From Murimonas intestini (GTDB taxonomy: Bacteria > Bacillota > Clostridia > Lachnospirales > Lachnospiraceae): 44,322 nucleotides of DNA. Of this stretch, positions 33,066-41,090 are shown piece by piece. Made by a program: the position numbers and the translations under genes. Below the pieces are notes generated by a model, which was not told where the DNA came from, searched no databases, and saw nothing but the letters and a program-made list of their open reading frames with translations. The stretch is from positions 1 to 44,322 of the forward strand of contig NZ_JANKBI010000028.1 in NCBI RefSeq assembly GCF_024622195.1. The letters run 5' to 3'. Position 1 is the first letter of the stretch. Each line of letters starts with the position of its first letter.

Positions 33066-33194
33066 TGAGCTGTGCACATCTAAGATGCAGAGCATCTTAG
33101 ATGTCGCGGGCGTTCGCCCTATGTCCAGGCTTAAAAGGGCGCCGGCATCTGCAAGCAGCTGCCGGTGTCCTTTTGAGCCTGGACGCACAGCTCA
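33066..33194. repeat. four-way-junction palindromic element
   Basis: A 10-bp perfect closing stem (33066-33075 with 33185-33194, TGAGCTGTGC/GCACAGCTCA) encloses three hairpins: a 13-bp perfect stem at 33076-33104, a GGGC/GCCC stem at 33108-33119, and an almost perfect stem of about 30 bp at 33123-33184. Nearly every base is paired and the helices abut. It could be a mobile palindromic repeat or a structured RNA; the symmetry leaves strand undecided. Confidence 0.85.
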
Positions 33195-33206
33195 TCGATT
33201 TCGCGC

Positions 33207-33349
33207 AAAAAAAGAGAACGCCATCAGGAATTCAGGCTGCCTATAGCCGCAAACTCTTTACCTGTGCGCTCCCCCTTGAACTGGTGTTGTGTTGCTTGGC
33301 TGTACATTTTAATGTATAGCAGACCAGTATGACTATAGGTTCTCAAATT
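33207..33349 (-). ncRNA. candidate small RNA or attenuated leader upstream of carA
   Basis: A transcript starting near 33349 would be about 143 bases and end in a run of seven U. Its ends pair: GAGAAC (33339-33344) with GTTCTC (33214-33219). Inside, CTATAG pairs with CTATAG (33333-33338/33241-33246), ACTGGT with ACCAGT (33323-33328/33280-33285), and a hairpin GCT-TACATT/AATGTA-AGC sits at 33299-33320. The nested pairing, a good promoter and a U-tract end suggest a real RNA. I cannot match it to 6S, SRP, tmRNA, PyrR-site or T-box families. Confidence 0.5.
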
Positions 33350-33355
33350 GAAAAG

Positions 33356-33384
33356 ATTTTACCACATACATCGACAGTTTTCAA
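33356..33384 (-). promoter_or_regulatory. promoter upstream of the candidate RNA and carAB
   Basis: Minus strand TTGAAA, 17 bases, TAAAAT. It may drive the small RNA, carAB by read-through, or both. Confidence 0.7.
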
Positions 33385-33417
33385 CTGTTTTTTTAGTGAA
33401 TGCCGGAAAAGATATCT

Positions 33418-33966
33418 TCAGCTTATTTTAATGACCTCTCCGAACGGGAAGGACAGGGCGTTCCAGGCGGCTTTTTTTATCTCTTTTTTATGTATGGTAA
33501 AATACAGCATTTTTAAAAACTGGTTGTGTGAACAGATCAGGATATTGCTTTTTTCTTTTATATCCTCCTTGTCCAGACCTGTTCTTCTGAGAAAGGAGGA
33601 TGCTCGCTCCCTTAGCTCTTCAAATGATTCTCCGCCCGGAGGGGCGGCGAATACATCAAGCCTGCTGCCTGTAAATTTATCAGGATATAAAGAAATCATC
33701 TCCTGCCTTGGCCTGCCCTCCATGTCTCCCAGATCACGCTCCAGCAATTCAATAGTATATTCAACTTCCCCGGCTTTATTCGTTTCCAGGAATTTTTCCA
33801 GTGTCTGCCTGCATCTTAGAGCTTCTGAGCAATATACCTTGTCTATCTGTACACCGCACTCCACTTGTCTGGCTTCTGATACAGGCAGCCGGATACTTCT
33901 TCCGTTTAACACATCTTTCATATTATTATCTGTCCTGAAGTGCCTCAGGGCATATATCTCTGTCAT
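33418..33966 (-). CDS. histidine phosphatase family protein
   Basis: 182 residues of the phosphoglycerate-mutase-like fold. The phosphohistidine motif is ALRHFRTDNN near the N-terminus (normally RHG-T; here RHFRT). Other family elements follow: VYCSEALRCRQT, ERDLGDMEGR, PPGGESFEEL and the second His in ILICSHNQFL. The residue after RH being Phe is unusual, so substrate or activity may differ. It starts 10 bases after the RtcB-like gene and is surely co-transcribed with it. The substrate is unknown; an RNA-end or nucleotide phosphatase role is only suggested by the neighbour. Confidence 0.85.
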   Translation of the reverse strand: MTEIYALRHFRTDNNMKDVLNGRSIRLPVSEARQVECGVQIDKVYCSEALRCRQTLEKFLETNKAGEVEYTIELLERDLGDMEGRPRQEMISLYPDKFTGSRLDVFAAPPGGESFEELRERASSFLRRTGLDKEDIKEKSNILICSHNQFLKMLYFTIHKKEIKKAAWNALSFPFGEVIKIS

Positions 33967-33976
33967 TTTTTCCGCC

Positions 33977-35215
33977 TCACCTTCCCCTGCTGCCTGAGTA
34001 CTCGAATACTGGAGTCAGGGTCAGTTTTATTTCTCCGCGTACCATTCTGGACCCTATCCGCAGAAATTCTTCTCCATCCCCAAACTGCCTGAGCTGTTTC
34101 TCCGGGCAGGTTATCCGGGCTTTGGAATCGATGCGGATCTTCTTCACTCCCTCACCCACACCCAGAAGCAGATTTTCTCCGTCTGTGCCTACTGATCTTA
34201 TTCTCTCTATCTTTTGCCCCCAGCCATGAGGGACGAGACACACCTTCCCTTTCCTTCCGCCAAGATCTGCCTGCCAGTTGTCTTTTCCTGTCTCAAATAT
34301 GTATACTGGTTTTCCCGGCGCTGAGAACAGAGGTACCTGTGTTCCGGGAGGTTCAGCAAATGTCCCAATTGCGACAGAGCTGTCGGTAGGCATATAATAG
34401 TGATGTTTCACCCACTCCTGACCTCCTTCGCCGGAAATACTCCTGCCGTTGTCTATTTTATCCGCCAGCCACCTGTGTATCTTCTCATTATACTCCTCAA
34501 AATGGTGGGCCATAGTAATAAAATATCTGGCATCATCACCCGTCAGATATCTGATATACCGGCCGTTTTTTCCATTGAGTTTTTCTAATCTGTCCGCATA
34601 CCAGTTTCCCTCTGCCGGATAAAGCCCCATATATGATTTTTTCAGGTCATTTGCCGATGAATGGAGGACAAGATAATACTCATCCCCTGTCTGGCTGCTC
34701 TCATTCCTTCCTATCATCAGGAAATGATTGCCTGAAGTAAAGCTGAACGAATATCCCTTTTCCTCATATGCATCTCTGAATATCTGTTCCAGGGATCTGT
34801 TTAATTCTTCCGGCCTCTTCAGGCGCCCCGGATCAAACTCTTTAAGCCTGAAGACGCTGCTGGTACACACATTAACAGTAGCATCCACAGGCACAACTGG
34901 GACCTCACACTTCCACGCAAGGAGCATCCCTGTTGCAAATCCTCCCGCAAGGCGGCATACATTATTTGGAAATCCCAGGTCTAATGAAGGAAATACCCTG
35001 CAGCCGCTGCATTCACTGCTGTCATATTTCTTTATTGCTTCATTAAACATTCTTCCTGTCTCCTGCAGATATGGCAGAAGCACCTTTTGTGACGCATCAT
35101 TCTGGCCCCTCAGCAGATTATCTGCATCAAAAAGGTCTTCATAATGTAAAACAGTACTGCCCGGAATAAATGGAACTGACCGGGCGCCTGGATCAGACAT
35201 ACTGGCTGTTTTCAT
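33977..35215 (-). CDS. divergent RtcB-like protein (RNA ligase fold, altered active site)
   Basis: 412 residues. Order and spacing of motifs follow RtcB. PSLDLGFPNNVCRLAGGFATG stands where RtcB has the MPD-H-G region. PVVPVDATVNVCTSS aligns with the GVDIGCGM metal site, with Asp changed to Asn and Cys shifted. FTSGNHFLMIGR keeps the Asn-His pair but has Met where a Glu is expected. YYLVLHSSAN, WVKHHYYM and VPHGWGQKIER keep the later histidines, including the one normally guanylylated. It may be an altered ligase or an RNA-end-binding relative. GAGAGGGAG precedes the ATG. I assign the fold from motif order alone. Confidence 0.6.
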   Translation of the reverse strand: MKTASMSDPGARSVPFIPGSTVLHYEDLFDADNLLRGQNDASQKVLLPYLQETGRMFNEAIKKYDSSECSGCRVFPSLDLGFPNNVCRLAGGFATGMLLAWKCEVPVVPVDATVNVCTSSVFRLKEFDPGRLKRPEELNRSLEQIFRDAYEEKGYSFSFTSGNHFLMIGRNESSQTGDEYYLVLHSSANDLKKSYMGLYPAEGNWYADRLEKLNGKNGRYIRYLTGDDARYFITMAHHFEEYNEKIHRWLADKIDNGRSISGEGGQEWVKHHYYMPTDSSVAIGTFAEPPGTQVPLFSAPGKPVYIFETGKDNWQADLGGRKGKVCLVPHGWGQKIERIRSVGTDGENLLLGVGEGVKKIRIDSKARITCPEKQLRQFGDGEEFLRIGSRMVRGEIKLTLTPVFEYSGSRGR

Positions 35216-35246
35216 CTAAATAACTCCCTCTCTGATATTTTCCCCT

Positions 35247-35279
35247 AAAAAAGGAGAGCCAGTGCTAAAAAGCACTGGC
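35247..35279 (-). terminator. hairpin upstream of the RtcB-like operon
   Basis: Perfect 9-bp stem GCCAGTGCT/AGCACTGGC with loop TTTT, followed on the minus strand by TCTCC and six T. The tract is displaced, so strength is uncertain. Confidence 0.6.
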
Positions 35280-35295
35280 AGTATGAAAAAGAAAA

Positions 35296-35427
35296 GTAAC
35301 TATTCAGCAGGTCTGTGCATTTACTGCACAGACCGTAAGAAACTGAATCAAGGGTACAAAAATCCTATCGCCGCAAGCGATTTTAAATGGATTTTTGCAT
35401 GTAACTGTGAAGGTACTGAACAGTTAC
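35296..35427. repeat. folded palindromic repeat (family member C)
   Basis: Outer arms GTAACTATTCAG (35296-35307) and CTGAACAGTTAC (35416-35427) pair at 11 of 12 positions. They enclose a perfect 10-bp hairpin (35310-35334) and a second hairpin AAAAATCC/GGATTTTT (35358-35396) with inner TCGC/GCGA. The arms resemble those at 37.4, 39.1 and 44.2 kb; the inside differs. A plus-strand frame of 72 codons across it is not called. The rest of 35428-35652 is AT-rich and holds nothing I recognise. Confidence 0.7.
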
Positions 35428-35652
35428 AAAGAAAATTTTATAGCAACAAGTTTCTTGGCTATGTTCAATTATCACTATAAGACACAGATATGAGATTTTC
35501 ATGACTATTTCTTAAAATGTTTGTGAATAAAATATGACTTAATGTATGTACCATATCAGAAAATCTTGTTCAAAGGACAGATATTCACAACCGTTGAATA
35601 TTCACATACGGCAGCTGCCGGGGGATACAGCGCCGCTGCCTCCCCTCAGGCT

Positions 35653-35880
35653 TTATCCCTTCATGGGATTTCCCGCTGGATTTTCCTCTGTGCTCACACC
35701 AGCTGTCCTGCCGATATTCTCTACATAGCTGCGCATCTCACTTTTGCTGTTTACATTCCTGGCCCCGTCCACCAGCTGGTCCTGCTGGCTTTTTGGCAGG
35801 CCTGCGAAATAATTCAGCACATCAGAATGTTCAGCCAGTTCCATTGTAAAGCCAATGGGAAGCTCCTGATTATCTATCAT
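35653..35880 (-). CDS. small conserved-looking hypothetical protein
   Basis: 75 residues from the ATG of MIDNQELPIGFTM, chosen because GAGG lies eight bases upstream; a GTG ten codons earlier is possible. The pattern IGFTMELAEHSDVLNYFAGL, then QQDQLVDGARNVNSKSEMRSYVENI, recalls small helical proteins common in Lachnospiraceae, function unknown. It is soluble with no motif for catalysis. The kinase remnant lies upstream of it and a palindromic repeat downstream. Confidence 0.65.
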   Translation of the reverse strand: MIDNQELPIGFTMELAEHSDVLNYFAGLPKSQQDQLVDGARNVNSKSEMRSYVENIGRTAGVSTEENPAGNPMKG

Positions 35881-35921
35881 TTTCATCACCTCAGCATCAG
35901 TTTTTCCCACTTGGATATATC

Positions 35922-36035
35922 TTATACATTGTCCTGTGAAATCTGCGCTCCGATCAAAGTCAGGATCTTCAACATATTATAAAGGAAATGCGGATTGATC
36001 TGCGTCTTTTCCATCGTTTCCTTCCGTATATTCAT
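35922..36035 (-). pseudogene. remnant of a YesM-type histidine kinase
   Basis: A 37-codon frame that joins the phospho-acceptor box QINPHFLYNMLKIL directly to LIGAQISQ, which is the C-terminal end of the intact kinase at 39196-40983 (there QINPHFLYN and LIGAQISQ are about 200 residues apart). DNA near the right-hand join is also shared (TGTGAAATCTGCGCTCC in both). This is what an internal deletion of a paralogous kinase would leave. It follows the esterase gene on the same strand. Confidence 0.75.
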
Positions 36036-36048
36036 AATAACATTTCTG

Positions 36049-37011
36049 TTATTTAAATATGCTGAGGACGGCTTTTTTATAAGCGGCCGCCAATTTTGTT
36101 AATGCATCCTGGCTCTTATCCGCCTTAGCATTTGCCTGATCAAATGCATGAAAGCAACCTTCATATTCATAAAATTCAACCTCAATTCCAGTGGCTCTCA
36201 AATTTTCCATATAGCATACTGTTTCATCATGAAACGGGTCAAGCGAGCCTACAACAGAAAATGCAGGAGGCAGGTTCTTATAATTCATTTCCCTGGCTGG
36301 TGCTGCGTAAACGGAAACGTCATCTTTTCCATACATATTATCCAAGTATAGCCTCCATGCTAATCGGTTCGCGTGTTCATTCCACATAGGAGCATCGTTA
36401 TTTATCATAGATCCACTGGTCATCCTGTCGTCAAGCATAGGGTATAATGGCATTTGAAACGCAATCCCCACCTCTCCTTTATCACGGGCATACAGAGAAA
36501 CGGCAACCGCCAGTCCTCCGCCTGCACTGTCTCCACCGACAAAAAACTGATTATTATATATCCCCAAATCATCCGCATGTTCTTTCATCCACAGAAGCGC
36601 GGCATAGCAATCTTCAAGCGCGGCAGGATAAGGCTTTTCCCCTGATAAAGTATAATCCGGTGATACTACAATACCCTCTGAAGCCAATATCAATCTCTCG
36701 GCATAGGGTATTGCCATTGTTGCACTGCCAAGCGCATAACCTCCGCCATGCAGCCAAAGAATACCCGGCAACTTTCCGCCGCCTGTTTTCTTTTTGGGTG
36801 AATACACACAAAGACGAAGCTTTCTGGAGTCCTCCCTTTCAATAAAATATACATCATTATTCAGTTTCAGGCTCTTTTTATTTCCTAAAACTTTTTGTAA
36901 AAAACGTCCCATTGTGACCAATGCCTTCTCATCCTTATAACGCAAAAATACTTTCATAAAACGCCCGTTTCTTCTATATTGTCTGTCAATCATATCCATG
37001 GAAACCTTCAT
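36049..37011 (-). CDS. alpha/beta hydrolase, hormone-sensitive-lipase-type esterase
   Basis: 320 residues. The oxyanion motif is WLHGGGYALGSA (about residue 90), the nucleophile Ser is in VGGDSAGGGLAVA, the Asp in GSLDPFHDE and the His in GCFHAFD, so the triad is complete. No signal peptide is seen; it is a cytoplasmic carboxylesterase for acetylated or short-chain esters, perhaps sugar esters given the neighbourhood. An AAGGAG site precedes the ATG. It is monocistronic apart from the kinase remnant behind it. Confidence 0.88.
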   Translation of the reverse strand: MKVSMDMIDRQYRRNGRFMKVFLRYKDEKALVTMGRFLQKVLGNKKSLKLNNDVYFIEREDSRKLRLCVYSPKKKTGGGKLPGILWLHGGGYALGSATMAIPYAERLILASEGIVVSPDYTLSGEKPYPAALEDCYAALLWMKEHADDLGIYNNQFFVGGDSAGGGLAVAVSLYARDKGEVGIAFQMPLYPMLDDRMTSGSMINNDAPMWNEHANRLAWRLYLDNMYGKDDVSVYAAPAREMNYKNLPPAFSVVGSLDPFHDETVCYMENLRATGIEVEFYEYEGCFHAFDQANAKADKSQDALTKLAAAYKKAVLSIFK

Positions 37012-37368
37012 AACTATACTCCTTGTTTAATCTGTTATCACCTAAGTATGAACGACTATTATTTCAGTTTTGCATCGTCCTCCACACCAGATATCTTTAT
37101 CTTATAATTTTCTACATATAATCCATATTACCATCTGAGTATATCAGATAAATGTTTAAGAATTGTTTATATTATCATATAAATAAATTTTTTATAACAG
37201 TTATCTTGAAATTTCTTTACCGCTCCCAGAATCACCCATAAACGTGCTACACACGGGTTTATAAAATAAGCCGTCATGGCAAATAACTTTTCTTTGTATT
37301 ATTATATCTGTTTATTTCTTATTTGACAAACCACTCCCAACCCTGTACGATATTAAGGACAAATGAAA
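37012..37368. other. AT-rich intergenic region upstream of the esterase
   Basis: About 357 bases with no convincing gene. It must hold the esterase promoter, but I see no clear -35/-10 pair. The right end borders the half repeat and the IS element. Confidence 0.4.
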
Positions 37369-37385
37369 GGTTACTGTTCACTCCG
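37369..37385 (-). repeat. half palindromic repeat (family member D) at the IS left border
   Basis: GGTTACTGTTCACTCCG matches one arm of the repeat family and is cut at its right by the IS inverted repeat. GTTCAC (37376-37381) is repeated directly beyond the other IS end (39078-39083). Confidence 0.7.
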
Positions 37386-39077
37386 CAATGTCATTTAGAT
37401 AACAATACAAACAGTTTTATTTTCACCCTACTGTGGAAGGTGGGTTATGCTTTCAATCCCATTTTAGGGAGATCATCATTGTTAACAGATTTTTTGGGTA
37501 CTACAAATAAGCAGATTTACATCTGCTTCAAAAAAGGGTATGATAGGGAGGATGGATCTGTTTATGCAGCCCGGTATATAAAATATCGTGTTTTCCTGAA
37601 ATGAGCTGTTTTTAGCCTTGGGTATTGGCGTTCATCCCGGATCGGGATCAGCTCTTTTTTTAGCAGAGACATCACATCTATGGAATCTTTCTCTGTGGTC
37701 AGACGGAGAAAGATTCTGCAAATATGTGCGGCTGCTGTAAACTTTATTTTATATGCATGCTTCGTCTCTTTCTTCTCTATGACCGTGTGGTTGATCATGA
37801 TCTCCGTGATATTATACGCTAATAGTTTTGCCCATATCTCCTGTTGGATGTATTCCGGTTTATAAGCGTGAAAGTTACTCAATCTAATCGTATATTTTAA
37901 TTTTCGGAAGGAGGTCTCGATCCCCCATCTGGAGCCGTAGATCTGCTTAATGCGTTCTGCCGGAAATTCCTCCCTGGGAAGATTCGTGACGATACATTCA
38001 CAGGAACCATCCTGCAGCGGAAAACGCACGATCCGGAAGGATAATTCATAAGTATCCATGGAACCATAGGTTATAAAAGCAAAGGAAATAGCTTTATCAA
38101 TAAAACGTTTTTAACCCTGTGCCGCAGCCAGCTTCTTTGAACGGCTGCGTACCAGGGTAACCGTGACTGTCATGTCAAAGGCTTCCTCGCCGGGGAGATC
38201 AAAATTCCCGACGAGCCCTTTGGAATGGATATCTTTGGTGCGGAACCGAAAGTACTCACCTGATTGGATGACATAGGCCATGTTATTGTAAGAGCAGTAT
38301 CCCCGGTCTCCAATATAGATATTTTTAGTGCCGGGAAGGCTCTCCTGCCTGTCTACCATATCGCAGAAAGCACGGAACTCATCTTTATCATGTACAGGCT
38401 GCAGGATGGCATCAGCGTAAGTATGGCGTTGTAGATCATAAAGAGCATTTAAATGCATGTTATAAAAGCCCTTTTTAGAATGGCCTTCTGACACATAATA
38501 AGCGTCTGAGGCAAAGGAATGCTTACTAAAGAAAGCAAAGGTAGAACCATCAGCCGCCAGAAAGCGGTATTTTGTGGGAGGTTCCAAAGGAAGGGCCAGA
38601 GAATTAAACTGTTTAAAAACAGCCTGGAGGGCCTCAGGCTTGAGCTTGGAGCGCTGCTGGTTGAAAGCCGAAACAGAAGGGCAGGAATCCTGTAAATGCC
38701 AAAAATCCAAAAGCTCGTTACCGGTGCAGGAAGAACCTTGAGAAACAAGAAAGGAAATGAACAGATCGGGAGGGAGCTTTTTGTTACGTGTAAAGTCCCT
38801 GCCGGGATGGACAGCGTAGTCCGAAATGTTGCGTGTAACACAAGAGACAGCGGATTGAAAAAGTGACTTAATTTTATGATGAAACATAATAGATACCTCC
38901 ATGAGTTAGAAAATATAGTTCTAAATCATGGGCCGCTCTCGTTACCGAAAAACAATCGTTAACGAGAGCGGCCGCACATTTGAGGTGATATGTCAATAGT
39001 TAAATTTAAAAAAATGGTTAGACCCCTATATTTTGGAATCTAACCATATATCTTGAAAGCTTATCTAAATGACATTG
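37386..39077 (-). mobile_element. IS4-family insertion sequence, 1692 bp
   Basis: Perfect 17-bp terminal inverted repeats: CAATGTCATTTAGATAA at 37386-37402 and its complement at 39061-39077. The transposase lies inside on the minus strand and is interrupted by a stop codon. The flanks GTTCACTCCG and GTTCACACGC look like an imperfect target duplication. Inside, 38931-38972 forms a long hairpin (GGCCGCTCTCGTTA arm), and 39015-39047 an ATGGTTAGA/TCTAACCAT stem, both upstream of the transposase and possibly shielding it from outside transcription. Confidence 0.85.
37562..38887 (-). pseudogene. IS4-type DDE transposase with premature stop
   Basis: The first part (to 38111, about 258 residues) carries FLAADGSTFAFFSK and NIYIGDRGYCSYNN, the first two acidic sites of an IS4-type DDE domain. 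A TAA at 38111-38113 then interrupts it, and the same frame continues with KRFIDKAISFAFITYG and SRWGIETSFRKLKYTIRL, the Y-R-E-K-like block with the third acidic residue. A single nonsense change separates the halves; no frameshift is needed. The start is the ATG of MFHHKIK with GGAGG seven bases upstream. The split leaves the copy probably unable to move on its own. Confidence 0.88.
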
Positions 39078-39214
39078 GTTCACACGCCACCATTCCGCGA
39101 GGTGTTTTCGTGCGTATTTTGCACGAAAATCCCGAGTTTTGCAGCGCAAAACGGCGAATTTTGCCGTTTCTGTGCATCGCGGAGCGTGTTAATGGTCACG
39201 GAGTGAACAGTAAC
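39078..39214. repeat. folded palindromic repeat (family member E)
   Basis: GTTCAC (39078-39083) pairs with GTGAAC (39203-39208); ACCATT with AATGGT; CCGCGA with TCGCGG. Inside are three hairpins: TTTTCGTGC/GCACGAAAA, TTTTGC/GCAAAA, CGGC/GCCG. The right half of the sequence recurs nearly unchanged at 44.2 kb. The IS lies at its left end, and the kinase gene reads into its right end and stops there. Confidence 0.85.
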
Positions 39215-40983
39215 TGTGAAATCTGCGCTCCTATCAATACCTCAGCTCCTTTTTGAAGGTCCGTGATTTTAAAGACCAGCTGTTCCCCATAGATAAGATA
39301 CAGCCTGGCATATGTATTTACAAGTCCAAGTCCGCCAATCTCAGCCTCCAGATTATTTCTGTTCCTGGTGAGCTGGTATCTGATCTTCCCGATCTTCTGC
39401 TCCGTCCTGCGAATAATATCCTCCCCGAATCCTGCGCCGCCGTCCCTCACCAGCAGGTACCAGAAACCATTTTCCTGCCATCCCTTCACTTCTATTTTCA
39501 TTATCTCCGCTGTATTTTCATATCCGTGAGTGACAGCATTTTCTACAAACTGCTGCAGGATTATCTTTGGTATGATCACTTTCATAATATTTTTTTCCAC
39601 ATCTATAGTATACTCCAGCTTATGTTCATATCTGCATTTAAGCAGAAAAAAATATTGCCTGAGATAGGCAAGCTCATCCTCCACAGAAGCATACCTTTCC
39701 TTTGTATTCAGGGAATACCTCAGCATGGAAGCCAGACTGCCGCAAATTTCACAAGTCATGTCATCTTCATTCTCCACACCTCTGTCACCCAGGATATTCA
39801 GCACATTATAAAGAAAATGGGGATTGATCTGAGTCTGGAGCAGATCAAACTGTGCCTGCAGCTGCAGAAGTGACAGCCGCTTCTCCCGCACCATAGATTC
39901 ATTCAGCCTGGCGATCAGATTCTGGTACGCCTGATTAACTGCCATAATCTCATCGGTGACATCATCGCTCACCAGCTCGGCTGCAAGATTGTCTATCTGT
40001 GTCTTTTCCATTGTCTCCTTCAGCTGTATCAGCGGCCTTGTAAGCCTGTTGGACAAAATTACAATGATAAAGATGGCTGCCAGAAAGAAACATCCTGACA
40101 CAAGGACTGTGACCGGCAGGATAGCAGGCAGGCTTTCTGTAATCTTCACTTTTTCTTCCACAACAAGTATCGTCAGGCCGTTTTCGTCCGATGTATAGTC
40201 AAAAATCACTTCCTTTTTCCCCGTCCCGGGATTAACAGCTTCCTGTATTCCGTTCTCTGCCGAGTCTCTTGCTGCCGAATAAAATTCCCGGGAAATATCT
40301 TTCCTGCTGGAATAAAACAGATCACTTCCGTGGAATACAACCACATCCATTCCCTGCTTTTCTGCCTTAAAAAGCTCCTCCAGATCATCGTCCTTTTTCT
40401 GGATTTCAAGAAATCCCAGACGCGGTCCCTGTATCTCTTTTACAAGCGAAAAAACATGAGGATTCTGCTTTAACCCCCAGTAATCCTCATGATCCGGAAT
40501 CAGTACAGGCTTTCCCCTGGTCCCCTCTATATACCTAAGCCAGGGGTAGTCCTCAATGGCCCTCCCGCTGTCAACCAGCATGCTGCCATCATCGTTGCTG
40601 GCAATAATATCTCCCGCCTGATTAAAATAGATCACCCTGTAAAACCTGTTTATGATGTAGTCTGTATTTAATTTTGAGCGCACAATATTTCTGGCTTCTT
40701 CCCTGTAGCTAAGCCTTCCGCCATCACCTGCAGCAGTATTCGAAAGCGTATTGATCGCCCCCAGCACTTCCATATCTGAAAGGAAATAACTCATGACATC
40801 TTCCATAGACTGAAGCGTAAAATCTGCATTCTGTATCATATGGCGTGCCAGGATCTCCATATTCATGTATTCATTATACTTGTACTGTTTCATGCTGTAG
40901 CCCTGATATCCTATACCCACCACCACTGAAACTGCCAGCATAAAAGCTGTATAGGTAATAATAAGCTTTCTCCTGAATTTCAT
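39196..40983 (-). CDS. YesM/LytS-type sensor histidine kinase
   Basis: 595 residues. Membrane helix 1 lies at about 8-28 and helix 2 around 287-312 (ILPVTVLVSGCFFLAAIFIIVIL), with an extracellular sensor between. HAMP follows, then the His-kinase box LQTQINPHFLYNVLN (phospho-acceptor His) and the ATPase domain with QQFVENAVTHGYE, VRDGGAGFGE and GLGLVNTYARL. The last residues, QLLFTP and the stop, are encoded by the palindromic repeat, so the original C-terminus has probably been replaced. No response-regulator gene follows, though YesN usually does; the IS stands there. It follows the ABC importer by 107 bases and probably senses its sugar. Confidence 0.88.
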   Translation of the reverse strand: MKFRRKLIITYTAFMLAVSVVVGIGYQGYSMKQYKYNEYMNMEILARHMIQNADFTLQSMEDVMSYFLSDMEVLGAINTLSNTAAGDGGRLSYREEARNIVRSKLNTDYIINRFYRVIYFNQAGDIIASNDDGSMLVDSGRAIEDYPWLRYIEGTRGKPVLIPDHEDYWGLKQNPHVFSLVKEIQGPRLGFLEIQKKDDDLEELFKAEKQGMDVVVFHGSDLFYSSRKDISREFYSAARDSAENGIQEAVNPGTGKKEVIFDYTSDENGLTILVVEEKVKITESLPAILPVTVLVSGCFFLAAIFIIVILSNRLTRPLIQLKETMEKTQIDNLAAELVSDDVTDEIMAVNQAYQNLIARLNESMVREKRLSLLQLQAQFDLLQTQINPHFLYNVLNILGDRGVENEDDMTCEICGSLASMLRYSLNTKERYASVEDELAYLRQYFFLLKCRYEHKLEYTIDVEKNIMKVIIPKIILQQFVENAVTHGYENTAEIMKIEVKGWQENGFWYLLVRDGGAGFGEDIIRRTEQKIGKIRYQLTRNRNNLEAEIGGLGLVNTYARLYLIYGEQLVFKITDLQKGAEVLIGAQISQLLFTP

Positions 40984-41041
40984 TACTGCTGCCTTCCCCC
41001 TTTTTCATTTATCCACAATGTCTGCATTACATTTCAGCTCA

Positions 41042-41075
41042 CGGCCCGGTGATCATCCGCCATCCGTCCGGGCCG
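41042..41075 (-). other. hairpin between permease and kinase genes
   Basis: Perfect 8-bp stem CGGCCCGG/CCGGGCCG with an 18-base loop and no T tract. It may reduce kinase expression relative to the transporter. Confidence 0.5.
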
Positions 41076-41090
41076 CCTCTGGTTCTTGCT

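Noticed and set aside
31701..33188. A 495-codon reading of carA with a 138-residue N-terminal extension
   Set aside because: The extension is encoded by the 62-bp tandem repeats, is Pro/Lys/Arg-rich and low in complexity, and the normal CarA start with a ribosome site is at 32774.
33207..33349. Assignment of the candidate RNA to 6S RNA or a pyrimidine attenuator
   Set aside because: The pairing is asymmetric compared with the central bubble of 6S RNA, and I see no PyrR-type binding loop. Left unclassified.
35262..35480. 72-codon plus-strand frame
   Set aside because: It runs through a palindromic repeat and hairpins, lacks a ribosome site and has no recognisable protein features.
38111..38113. 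Programmed read-through of the transposase stop codon
   Set aside because: No slippery sequence or known recoding element is visible; a nonsense mutation is the simpler explanation.
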